Positions 1-6,255 of a DNA stretch of 13,680 nt are shown piece after piece. The stretch is from an uncultured Porphyromonas sp. GTDB taxonomy: Bacteria; Bacteroidota; Bacteroidia; Bacteroidales; Porphyromonadaceae. The stretch lies in contig NZ_CAJPPN010000057.1 of NCBI RefSeq assembly GCF_905372525.1, forward strand, positions 1-13,680, read 5' to 3'. Every line of letters starts with the position of its first letter. Position 1 is the first letter of the stretch. The notes beneath the pieces were generated by a model, which was not told the DNA's origin, searched no databases, and saw only the letters and a program-made list of their open reading frames with translations. A program made the translations under genes and the position numbers.

Positions 1-59
1 TTTATCCCTCGAGCGAATGCTACTCGCTTCTGCTGTCATATCAATCTTATCTCTCCCAT

Positions 60-97
60 AGGGCGGTAGTAGCACAGCTACTACCGCCCTTATTTTC
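60..97 (+). terminator. Intrinsic terminator of an upstream gene
   Basis: A perfect 14-bp stem (60-73 pairing with 77-90) with a 3-nt loop is followed by TATTTT. It must end transcription that enters from the left, because no gene start lies between the window edge and the hairpin. It sits only about 50 bases before the FRG-domain gene, so that gene needs its own promoter or terminator read-through. The stem is seen directly; its activity is inferred. Confidence 0.75.
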
Positions 98-146
98 ATA
101 GAAAGCCAAATATAAAGGAATCCCGCCACAACATAATCCCATCAAG

Positions 147-1625
147 ATGAGTCACGATATTGAGCCTAATTCTTCTACACAGGAGAAAGAGATACGGATA
201 AATTCTGTCGCCGAGTTTATTCAGAAGATTGTCCAGCTTGATAAAGAAGAAGGCACACAGATCTTCTACCGAGGGCATGCAGATAGGGATTGGGAGTTAC
301 TTCCATCCATCTTTAGGACACCGAATGGGGTGGAGAAAGAGCATTTATTGTTCCGAGATATGGTGGCACATGAGCCTCAGAGCTTCTTAGGATGCCAGTC
401 TACTTTAGACCATTTGGTTCAGATGCAGCACTATGGCCTTCCTACTCGTCTGTTAGATGTCACGGCAAATCCACTTGTAGCTTTGTACTTTGCCTGTGAG
501 CAAGTAGATAATGATGTGTCAGCTGGAGTTTGGGCTGGATCTGAGGAGGGCCTTGAGGTTCTTGTTGGTATTGAAGAAGCTGCTGATTCTATTGCTAAGT
601 CTGAGCCTAAGGTTGTTATAGAGGCTTTTACAACAATAAGAGAAAAAGCAAGAATGCTCTCGGAGTATGAGCCTAGAGCGGATTCTATTGATATCGCTAA
701 AGTGCTTGCTATGACAATAATGGATGCCCCTGCTACACAAAAGGCTCTTGGTATGGCTGTCGCTAAGTCTGCTGCTAAATCTATGGTTAAGCCTATTTCT
801 ATGATTGCTGCTGTAGCTGGTGCTGTAGCTGGCGCAGGTGCTGTTACCGCTGCAAGAGATGTTGCCATAATCTTGGCTCGTTTTGAAGAGGCTTATTATA
901 GGGCTCTCAAGGGCAGAACAGAGTCTAATGGAGATCCAATAGAAGTGTCGTTCGCAGAGTCCCTAACTCAACTTGTCTTTGAGCCTTCTAGAGCAACAGC
1001 TGATGAGGCTATTGCAGAACTTCTAGTTGCACTTGCTGCAGAGGCTGCTGCAGAGGCTGGTGCGGAGGCAGGTGCTTTGGCGAGAGAGAAGGATGGTCTC
1101 GTTTATTTCTTTTCGGTTCCTAATGGTAAGGTTAAGCACTATGATAGTGATACTGTCTCGGTATTAGCCAACCTTGCAAAGTGTCGGATTTCCGAGCTAT
1201 GTTCTGATCTATCGTCTTTGGAAGACTTTAATCAGCAGCTCGACATTGACCTTTTATTGCACCAGATTCGAGGAGAGAAACCACATTTTCGCCCCATAAT
1301 TCAGGCCAGTGACTTGAGTAGCATATTTTTCGTAAAAGCAAAGAATGGTAATCAACGAATTGCTAATCAGATGGGAGCATTCATGTTATTTGGACTCGGA
1401 GTTGAGCGGGGGAAAGATGTAGATGAAGAGGGAGAGGCTTCCCATTTAACTAAGGGAGTACATGCAGAGATCCCAGCCGAATGGATTAAGAGAAAGTTTG
1501 TTGTCCCGAAGGAGAAGAAAACCAAGATACTTGAGGAGTTGGCACACCTAGGAATAACTGAGTCTTATATCTACCCAGGGATAGAGCAGTATGCTAAGGA
1601 GCTGAAGAAGCGGTATAATTTATAA
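147..1625 (+). CDS. FRG-domain protein with large Ala/Gly-rich insertion
   Basis: This 492-aa protein carries an FRG domain (family known, biochemical role not established). The N-terminal half shows FYRGH (40-44) and the block HYGLPTRLLDVTANPLVALY (95-114). The second half shows VYFFSVPNGKVKHYDSDTVS (319-338), followed by ANLAK, and AFMLFGLG (411-418). The C-terminus YPGIEQYAKELKKRY (476-490) matches the usual FRG tail. In ordinary FRG proteins the two halves are nearly adjacent. Here about 195 residues (roughly 119-314) lie between them, including a hydrophobic Gly/Ala segment (about 216-245, AAVAGAVAGAGAV) and an Ala/Glu helix (290-312). There is no signal peptide. Base composition is AT-richer than the genes from 1699 on, which suggests acquisition. 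No clear TAnnTTTG promoter or close Shine-Dalgarno site precedes the ATG, so the start is the first in-frame ATG and is moderately certain. Confidence 0.85.
   Translation: MSHDIEPNSSTQEKEIRINSVAEFIQKIVQLDKEEGTQIFYRGHADRDWELLPSIFRTPNGVEKEHLLFRDMVAHEPQSFLGCQSTLDHLVQMQHYGLPTRLLDVTANPLVALYFACEQVDNDVSAGVWAGSEEGLEVLVGIEEAADSIAKSEPKVVIEAFTTIREKARMLSEYEPRADSIDIAKVLAMTIMDAPATQKALGMAVAKSAAKSMVKPISMIAAVAGAVAGAGAVTAARDVAIILARFEEAYYRALKGRTESNGDPIEVSFAESLTQLVFEPSRATADEAIAELLVALAAEAAAEAGAEAGALAREKDGLVYFFSVPNGKVKHYDSDTVSVLANLAKCRISELCSDLSSLEDFNQQLDIDLLLHQIRGEKPHFRPIIQASDLSSIFFVKAKNGNQRIANQMGAFMLFGLGVERGKDVDEEGEASHLTKGVHAEIPAEWIKRKFVVPKEKKTKILEELAHLGITESYIYPGIEQYAKELKKRYNL
810..833 (+). repeat. In-frame 12-bp tandem repeat (2 units)
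   Basis: Two 12-bp units, GCTGTAGCTGGT and GCTGTAGCTGGC, lie head to tail and encode AVAG-AVAG (residues 222-229), the core of the hydrophobic Gly/Ala segment in the FRG protein. A degenerate third unit follows. Confidence 0.75.
1038..1073 (+). repeat. In-frame 12-bp tandem repeat (3 units)
   Basis: Three imperfect 12-bp units begin at 1038, 1050 and 1062 (consensus GCAGAGGCTGGT). They encode AEAA-AEAG-AEAG, residues 298-309 of the FRG protein. Copy-number change would keep the reading frame. Confidence 0.8.
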
Positions 1626-1668
1626 GTTAGGCATTCCCCCCTACCTGTTCCCTCGGGACTAAAAGCTG

Positions 1669-1676
1669 TACCTTTG
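1669..1676 (+). promoter_or_regulatory. Bacteroidetes -7 element for the 1699 gene
   Basis: TACCTTTG matches TAnnTTTG exactly, with a weak TGTT about 19 bases upstream in the -33 position. Transcription would begin near 1683, giving a leader of roughly 15 bases before the ATG at 1699. Confidence 0.6.
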
Positions 1677-1698
1677 CGGGGAATGAAGCTTAATAGAG

Positions 1699-2274
1699 AT
1701 GAATAAGGATCAAGAATACTTAGAACGGTACACGGGCGAGCTAGAGGGACTCCTCTTGCGTTTGGCGCAAGAGGAGGGTTTGCTCGCCGGGAAGCAGTTC
1801 CTCGAGACGGAGGACTTGACAGAGCTTTACCTCGATGTCGTGAAGCCCTACCTCGGGGATGCTGTCCCGGACTTCGAGCAGTATCCGCTGGTATCGCTGG
1901 GGTGGATTGCCTTCGTGGGAATGGCTCTGGCGGTGCAGTGGGATGCGGACTGGGAGCATTATGGTGCCTTAGGAGGCGAGCAGCTCTATCTCCAGTTACG
2001 TCAGCCTAGGGGGTGGGATGAGCTCGATGAGTATGTCACGCAGGAAGTCTTGGGGCTAGAGGCTGGTGGTGAGGAGGAGCGTCGCTATACGGACTTCCTT
2101 CGTCGAGCCGCAGAGCAGACCTATAGTGCGCTGATGCACGAGCAGGCAGAGCCGTCGAGCCCGCTAGCCTTCCGCCTCTATACGCAGAGCCTGTATGTGC
2201 TCTATCGGCTGGGAGTCAGCCTTGGCCTAGCCTTCCTGGGCTACCGCTATGAGCGGACGACCTTGCCCAACTAG
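1699..2274 (+). CDS. Conserved-looking protein of unknown function
   Basis: This 191-aa acidic protein is not assigned to a named family here. The N-terminal 45 residues are Glu/Leu-rich and probably helical. The middle holds YPLVSLGWIAFVGMALAVQW (62-81), which is moderately hydrophobic, followed by DADWEHYG. A second hydrophobic stretch, SLYVLYRLGVSLGLAFLGYR (164-183), lies near the C-terminus. The two segments could be buried helices of a soluble bundle or weak membrane helices. There is no signal peptide. Codon use is GC-rich like pgk, so it looks like a core gene. It has its own promoter and stands alone ahead of the tRNA. I recall similar unannotated proteins in Bacteroidales, but only from memory. 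Confidence 0.8.
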   Translation: MNKDQEYLERYTGELEGLLLRLAQEEGLLAGKQFLETEDLTELYLDVVKPYLGDAVPDFEQYPLVSLGWIAFVGMALAVQWDADWEHYGALGGEQLYLQLRQPRGWDELDEYVTQEVLGLEAGGEEERRYTDFLRRAAEQTYSALMHEQAEPSSPLAFRLYTQSLYVLYRLGVSLGLAFLGYRYERTTLPN

Positions 2275-2384
2275 CTAGGAGACGAGTACCCCGTACCGGG
2301 GGGAGCCTATCGGAGGCGTCCTACCTTCCCCTCTGAAGCCACAGTGCCAAGTGCTCGGCGAGAGGGGGGAACGGGAATTTGTAC

Positions 2385-2392
2385 TATCTTTG
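2385..2392 (+). promoter_or_regulatory. -7 element of the tRNA-Leu gene
   Basis: TATCTTTG fits TAnnTTTG and lies 18 bases before the mature tRNA 5' end. No convincing -33 TTTG is visible. Confidence 0.6.
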
Positions 2393-2410
2393 CGCTCAGT
2401 CTCACAGCGA

Positions 2411-2494
2411 GCCCAGATGGCGGAATAGGTAGACGCGTTGGTCTCAAACACCAATGGACGCAAGTTCGTGCCGGTTCGATCCCGGCTCTGGGTA
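2411..2494 (+). tRNA. tRNA-Leu (anticodon CAA)
   Basis: The cloverleaf can be drawn by hand. The acceptor stem is GCCCAGA (2411-2417) with TCTGGGT (2487-2493), its first pair a G-U. The anticodon stem TTGGT/ACCAA (2438-2442, 2450-2454) encloses loop CTCAAAC with anticodon CAA at 2445-2447, which reads UUG. A long variable arm (2455-2469) marks a class II tRNA. The T arm is GCCGG-TTCGATC-CCGGC (2470-2486), and the discriminator base is A at 2494. The 3' CCA is not encoded. Single-copy context, no neighbouring tRNA. Confidence 0.95.
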
Positions 2495-2754
2495 CAGATA
2501 GATTTATGATATACGGTAAGTGGCCGACCTCTCGTCAGGGCACTTATGATAGCGGACGAAGTAGCGGACGCAATACAGTTTCTTTGAGGGCTCGGCATGC
2601 ACCTATGCGCCGAGCCCTCGATGTCTTTATACCCTACCTTTATCCTCATGGGTATGCCCCACTTCGTGCCCGTACCTTCCCCCCAGAGGCACACGAGGGC
2701 ACAGTGGGAGACCAGACGCTACGGGATATAAGGTGGAGACTGGGTAGGACGAAA
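2495..2754. other. Gene-free stretch after tRNA-Leu
   Basis: Apart from the hairpin at 2586-2619 I see no gene here. The frames open on both strands run through the tRNA and its terminator and have no plausible start context or protein-like composition. Confidence 0.6.
2586..2626 (+). terminator. Terminator-like hairpin after tRNA-Leu
   Basis: GAGGGCTCGGC (2586-2596) pairs perfectly with GCCGAGCCCTC (2609-2619) and is followed by GATGTCTTT. It lies about 90 bases beyond the tRNA and probably ends its primary transcript. Confidence 0.6.
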
Positions 2755-2786
2755 AAAGCCCTCGAGACCAGAGTCCCGAGGGCTTT
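2752..2786 (-). terminator. Terminator of the DUF5053-like gene
   Basis: Read on the minus strand, AAAGCCCTCG (2777-2786) pairs with CGAGGGCTTT (2755-2764) and is followed by a T run (2752-2757), a classic intrinsic terminator. It lies about 45 bases beyond the stop of the minus-strand gene at 2832. The stem also ends in TTT on the plus strand, so it may work weakly both ways. Confidence 0.8.
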
Positions 2787-2831
2787 GGAGGGGCTATTGC
2801 CTAGGTGTGATTAGATAAACGTTTACCCTCC

Positions 2832-3095
2832 CTATAGGGTGTCGGCACATCTTCTGATTCGGTCAGCTAATTCATACAGAGCACCTTTGAGCTCAGCTTG
2901 CTCTTGGGCGGTAAAGCCTGAGTTGCTACCGCTGTAGATGCCGTCCATCTTGTGATATATCCAGGAGGAAGACTTGCCGAAGTATCGGCGTGCCAAGGCA
3001 CGCCAAGAGATGTCAAGCAGGATGTCCTGCATACGCTCCTTTATGGTTGTCCCGTCTGCTGTCCTTGTGGCTTTCTCCATTACTATTTCGCTCAT
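2832..3095 (-). CDS. Small DUF5053-like protein
   Basis: This 87-aa protein resembles, from memory, the DUF5053 family of small Bacteroidales proteins (function unknown). Residues 30-52 contain WRALARRYFGKSSSWIYHKM, which reads like a helix-turn-helix or similar bihelical unit. The C-terminus is an acidic-basic helix ending in LADRIRRCAD. An in-frame ATG exists 33 bases upstream. I chose 3095 because AAGGA (3104-3108) lies 8 bases before it. A promoter-like TAGTTTTC and a 14-bp palindrome lie 45-65 bases upstream, and a strong terminator follows. Similar proteins tend to sit in accessory or phage-like regions, which fits the decayed sequence next to it. A DNA-binding role is inference only. 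Confidence 0.7.
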   Translation of the reverse strand: MSEIVMEKATRTADGTTIKERMQDILLDISWRALARRYFGKSSSWIYHKMDGIYSGSNSGFTAQEQAELKGALYELADRIRRCADTL

Positions 3096-3138
3096 TGCTG
3101 TTGTCCTTGTTTGGCGGTGACCGATCATTCGAGCAGAT

Positions 3139-3159
3139 CTACGAGCTCGTAGAAAACTA
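3139..3159 (-). promoter_or_regulatory. Promoter plus palindromic operator candidate
   Basis: On the minus strand TAGTTTTC (3152-3159) is one base from the TAnnTTTG -7 consensus. It runs into the perfect 14-bp palindrome CTACGAGCTCGTAG (3139-3152). The expected transcription start falls inside the palindrome, the usual place for a repressor site. The gene at 3095 is 44 bases further on. Confidence 0.45.
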
Positions 3160-3212
3160 GCGCTCCCCTCGCTGAAGAGGTAGAGAGCTCGAGGACAGAG
3201 TGCGTAGATACA

Positions 3213-3416
3213 TCATTCGTACGAGCTTTTCAGTGTGGGCAGTTTCTCCTTTAATACTTGATAGCTGATACGCCACGCATCATCTGGGACGAGCTCTCTA
3301 CTTTCAAAGATTTGGTCACTCTGATGTAGCTTGTCTGGAAGAAGTTCAGGGCTCGTCAGTTGGTAGAAGATCAGACCTCGGAATATAGCTTCTGGTGGAG
3401 ACTCATTGAAAGCCAT
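3213..3416 (-). CDS. Small ORF of unknown function, possibly a remnant
   Basis: This 67-aa frame is not recognised. It is rich in Pro, Glu and Leu, with runs such as AIFRGLIFYQL (11-21), and its composition is protein-like rather than shadow-like. It has no clear ribosome binding site or promoter. A minus-strand frame upstream (about 3417-3530) is open in a different phase, so this may be the end of a frameshifted gene. Nothing known overlaps it on the other strand. It is between the DUF5053-like gene and the large membrane protein, both also on the minus strand. Confidence 0.35.
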   Translation of the reverse strand: MAFNESPPEAIFRGLIFYQLTSPELLPDKLHQSDQIFESRELVPDDAWRISYQVLKEKLPTLKSSYE

Positions 3417-3640
3417 TGCCCAGAAATGTCATCCTCGGCGACTGGCTCCAGTACAATTCGGTTGCGGTGTGGGACGGCACGTCGCTCTTCGTGGATTAGT
3501 TCATCGAAGACGAAGCGTAGCCCCACCCTTCACCCCTCTTACCAGAGCGCCCACGGGCTCGGCAGCATCGGCTGCCGAGCCCGTAGGCGTTTGTATTATC
3601 CCTGTCGTAGGTGCTACTCCTGCTGGTAGATGTGCGGGGC
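3417..3640. other. Decayed-looking intergenic stretch
   Basis: There is no intact gene. A plus-strand frame (3419-3514) reads RNVILGDWLQYNSVAVWDG and continues to FVD before a TAG, after which FIEDEA precedes a second stop. It resembles the end of small Bacteroidales accessory proteins with a DWLQYN-type motif, broken by a nonsense codon. The codon-aligned minus frame is also open. The stretch also holds the inverted repeat at 3548-3589. Confidence 0.35.
3548..3589 (-). terminator. Long inverted repeat downstream of the propeller gene
   Basis: ACGGGCTCGGCAGC (3553-3566) pairs perfectly with GCTGCCGAGCCCGT (3571-3584) around the 4-nt loop ATCG, and four more pairs follow a single mismatch. 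It lies about 50 bases beyond the stop at 3641, where a terminator is expected. No T run follows on the minus strand, although TTTGT follows on the plus strand. It could instead act as a 3' stabilising hairpin. Confidence 0.5.
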
Positions 3641-5335
3641 TTAGCGTCCACTCTTTATTCCGAGTTCTTCACACTTGTTCGCATAGAGCTCCTGGAGAGA
3701 GTAGTAGTGGCTCACGGAAGAGAAGATGTGATCTATGCGATCGAATCCCACGCCAAAGCTCTGGAGCTGCATGTGATAAATGTATGTACTATCCTCCCGC
3801 ATTATCACTCCGATCTCACCTACTTTATCCTCGAGGCGCTCCGTCTGCAGGAAGTAATAGACCTTATAGTGAGGGTAGCGACGTAGCGTGTCGACTGAGA
3901 TGTTGCTCCAAAAGATCTCTTCGATCTGCCTCTGCCTATTACGCATGAAGTAGGGGACTTCTTTGAGAAGCACTACCTGAGACTTTGTGTCTTGAGTTAT
4001 AATCAAGCTACTTGCTAAGGTGGAGTGTTCGTGAGATGGAGTGAATATATCCAGTCTGAAGAGCCAGATAAGCATCCCCAGAAGTAAGACGATGAGGTAC
4101 GGTAGCAGTCTGGGTATTTTGGGGCACAGGCTTATGACGAATTGAGGTGTAGGCCTATCCCCCTCTGTAGGCGGTGAGGTAGCAGATACGGCTGGGGTGA
4201 TGTACTGTGCTGCGGTGGAGATCACCTCGCTCTGCGGATGCACCTGCGCATGTAAGCTCCATTGCTTTTGGTAGATATGCAGGGTGCTCTCAGCATCCTT
4301 GATGTAGAGCTTATCTCCTGCCATCTGCAATGGGAACTCCGCAAGCAGGTGATTACCTATAGGCTCTTCCTTCGAGATTATATCCCCTATCCAATAGAAC
4401 TTGCGAGCCTTCAAGTCAAAGATCCCAGCGCAGCGATATCCATGGAGTACGTAGTGTCGCTCTGCTATGAACGTAAGACACTCTCCGTATAGTTGTGGAG
4501 CATTGAGGGTATCAAAAGCCTTTCTACCATAGGGGTCTACTTCTGGGAACTCATATCTCTTGATGATCCTGGCAGTAGCAGCGTTGAGGATGCATATTCC
4601 CCAATTGCTGACTAATACGATGGTCTTTTCAGCTTCACGGAAGAAGCACCACCTCAGACTATCGATGATAGTATAGTTGGAGAAATAATCTTCAATACAG
4701 ACTCTCCCCGAGAACTGACGCATAGGCTTACCCGTCTCCAGATCCAGAGCTATAAGTCGGAACCAGCGGGTACAGATCCAGAGTCGGCCTTGTGCTATAC
4801 CCAGCACCTTTTCAAGGTGGTCAAGGTTGTCGGGGTCATTGCTACTACTATCACGCAAGGGTAGGTCGAAGGTCCAAAGCGCTTCTCCCCAGGAATTCAA
4901 GCGACTGAGTTTAGACTCGAAGTCCCTATAGCCGATGATCTCCTCTCCCACTTTATACAAGCTGTAAGGGACGTTTTGCGCTAAGAGAGGTTGCCCGTCT
5001 GGGACTGAAAGGATATTCTCACCCGTCTCTAAGGTTTTAGGATCGTAAGTATGATGCCCAATGTACGCACCTGCTTCTCCATCAAGTAGGCGAACCTTCT
5101 GCTCAAATACCTTCAGCAAGGTATGCCCCGAATAGACTTCTATGCAGCCATAGCTATACCAAGCGTAGGTGTATTCGCCTACGGAGACGAGCTGACTTGC
5201 TGGTCTCTCTTTCTCAAGCAAGACACCATCAATATAGAGGTAGCCATGCCCATTCTCCTCGTAGGAATAGTCTCCCGTGACGGGGTTAACGCCCTTCACA
5301 TTCTTGATTTGGGCAATCTCTTTGTAGGCTATCAT
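3641..5335 (-). CDS. Beta-propeller-like protein with one membrane helix
   Basis: This 564-aa protein is not assigned to a named family. Residues 1 to about 360 look like a repeat beta-propeller: repeated short strands and turns such as HGYLYIDGVLL (30-40), LWICTRWFRLIALDLETGKP (185-204), GICILNAATARIIKRYE (246-262) and KLYIKDAESTLHIYQKQWSL (342-361), a PQQ/WD-like pattern. A Pro/Thr/Ser-rich linker (about 384-398) leads to one hydrophobic helix (LLPYLIVLLLGMLIWLF, 410-426). The last 138 residues form a mixed alpha/beta domain. There is no N-terminal signal, so the propeller is probably cytoplasmic and the tail periplasmic. A promoter (TAACTTTG, minus) lies about 50 bases upstream. It is alone in its transcript as far as I can see. 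The function is unknown. Confidence 0.8.
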   Translation of the reverse strand: MIAYKEIAQIKNVKGVNPVTGDYSYEENGHGYLYIDGVLLEKERPASQLVSVGEYTYAWYSYGCIEVYSGHTLLKVFEQKVRLLDGEAGAYIGHHTYDPKTLETGENILSVPDGQPLLAQNVPYSLYKVGEEIIGYRDFESKLSRLNSWGEALWTFDLPLRDSSSNDPDNLDHLEKVLGIAQGRLWICTRWFRLIALDLETGKPMRQFSGRVCIEDYFSNYTIIDSLRWCFFREAEKTIVLVSNWGICILNAATARIIKRYEFPEVDPYGRKAFDTLNAPQLYGECLTFIAERHYVLHGYRCAGIFDLKARKFYWIGDIISKEEPIGNHLLAEFPLQMAGDKLYIKDAESTLHIYQKQWSLHAQVHPQSEVISTAAQYITPAVSATSPPTEGDRPTPQFVISLCPKIPRLLPYLIVLLLGMLIWLFRLDIFTPSHEHSTLASSLIITQDTKSQVVLLKEVPYFMRNRQRQIEEIFWSNISVDTLRRYPHYKVYYFLQTERLEDKVGEIGVIMREDSTYIYHMQLQSFGVGFDRIDHIFSSVSHYYSLQELYANKCEELGIKSGR

Positions 5336-5387
5336 TGTCTTCTGAATAAGCTATTTCCTTTGGGGGGATGATGGGGGAGTTCGCTAT

Positions 5388-5395
5388 CAAAGTTA
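5388..5395 (-). promoter_or_regulatory. -7 element of the propeller gene
   Basis: On the minus strand TAACTTTG fits TAnnTTTG exactly and would start transcription near 5380, about 45 bases before the ATG. No good -33 TTTG is visible. Confidence 0.5.
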
Positions 5396-5468
5396 GCCCT
5401 TTCGGCGGGAGTATGCTGGGGGCACAGAGGCGCGGTAGGATGCGGGCTTGCAGAGGAGGAGATGCAGG

Positions 5469-5524
5469 CCACTACTTGTTCGTAGTGCAAACCACTACTG
5501 GTTCGCACGCTGACCAATAGTGGT
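5469..5524. repeat. Short direct and inverted repeat cluster
   Basis: CCACTACTTGTTCG (5469-5482) and CCACTACTGGTTCG (5492-5505) are direct copies with one mismatch, 23 bases apart. ACCACTACTGGT (5491-5502) also forms an imperfect hairpin with ACCAATAGTGGT (5513-5524). It lies upstream of the propeller gene's promoter. The role is unknown. Confidence 0.6.
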
Positions 5525-5763
5525 TGCTTTATCGACCTAAGGTAAGGGGGGGTAAAGTGACGCAGTGCCCCTCGGAGTTTCTTGACAAGACACGTTAATC
5601 GGCCAGCCCGCTGGTAGATGCGTACCTCGTCGTGGGAGTGAGCTATCATTCGGTCGCCAACGATGTGGACAGACTTGATCCCCCAACGGCCCCAGAGGTC
5701 ATGCCAAATAAACCTTGTGAAGAGAACACTACTGAAGCCGATTTTGATGCGGGAGCCCTGTTG
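5525..5763. other. Remainder of the 5336-5763 intergenic stretch
   Basis: I see no gene. The minus strand stays open in the same frame from the stop codon of the gene at 5764 down to 5332 (about 143 codons), but the sequence is rich in Pro, His and Arg and reads like non-coding DNA. No terminator with a T run follows the stop at 5764. Confidence 0.5.
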
Positions 5764-6255
5764 TTACGCCCAGGGGCTTACAAGGTTCTCTTCAATATAT
5801 TCTCCATCTTTGAATAGAAAAACCATAGGTTCTACATCAAAAACAAAATCAGATATCGGCTTTCGTTCTTCCCAGATAATTGGAGATGAAGCCATGAATT
5901 CCTCATAAGGAACTCTTATTCGGCTATCATCATGGTCATATAAATTTAAGTATCTTCTCGTTTTACGTTCGTTGGGGTATAGTATGAATAATCCATGCCA
6001 TATATTCTCAATATCATACTTGTACCCCAAATAAATGCAATACATGAGACTCTCGTAGGCAGCATAAGGATATTTTTGATCCATCTTAAGAAACAACTTA
6101 AAGCATTCTCCATCTTTTGAGAACAACTTTGGATCAACCTCCTCTTTTGTATAGATATACCAAAACCATACATTGTCATTATTGCAGTGAGTGTCTAATC
6201 GCAAATCTTTTTCACCTATTAAGATTCGCTTGCCTAGTTTTCTTTCTATCTTCAT
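5764..6255 (-). CDS. AT-rich protein of unknown function (possible immunity protein)
   Basis: This 163-aa protein is not recognised. It is rich in Lys, Tyr, Trp and acidic residues, with segments such as VWFWYIYTKEEV (29-40), SLMYCIYLGYKYDIENIWHG (69-88) and FVFDVEPMVFLFKDGEYIEE (137-156). There is no signal peptide or membrane helix, so it is probably cytoplasmic. Its ATG overlaps the stop of the preceding gene by one base (TAATG), so the two are translationally coupled. Base composition is much more AT-rich than the flanking genes, and codon use differs sharply from pgk. Small acidic AT-rich partner genes of this type often encode immunity proteins of contact-dependent or polymorphic toxins, but nothing in the sequence proves that. 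Confidence 0.7.
   Translation of the reverse strand: MKIERKLGKRILIGEKDLRLDTHCNNDNVWFWYIYTKEEVDPKLFSKDGECFKLFLKMDQKYPYAAYESLMYCIYLGYKYDIENIWHGLFILYPNERKTRRYLNLYDHDDSRIRVPYEEFMASSPIIWEERKPISDFVFDVEPMVFLFKDGEYIEENLVSPWA

Noticed and set aside
1..60. Possible gene end (plus) or gene start (minus) at the left edge
   Set aside because: Short frames exist on both strands, but 60 bases are too few to tell a real gene end from chance.
431..868. 145-aa minus-strand ORF
   Set aside because: It is antisense to the Ala-rich part of the FRG gene, and its Ala/Ser/Thr-rich translation is what a shadow of GCN codons gives.
2289..2301. CCCCG-TAC-CGGGG hairpin after the gene ending at 2274
   Set aside because: Only 5 bp of stem and no T run, so termination cannot be supported.
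2275..2814. Overlapping ORFs on both strands (139 and 156 aa)
   Set aside because: Both run through the tRNA-Leu gene and its terminator and have Arg/Pro/Gly-rich translations with no start context.
3406..3948. 180-aa plus-strand ORF
   Set aside because: Its second part is antisense to the propeller gene and its first part crosses the inverted repeat. The translation is Arg/Ser/Gly-rich shadow sequence.
5332..5649. 105-aa minus-strand ORF before the propeller gene
   Set aside because: It contains the promoter and repeat cluster of the next gene, and its His/Pro-rich composition does not look like protein. It is kept only as a low-interest observation.
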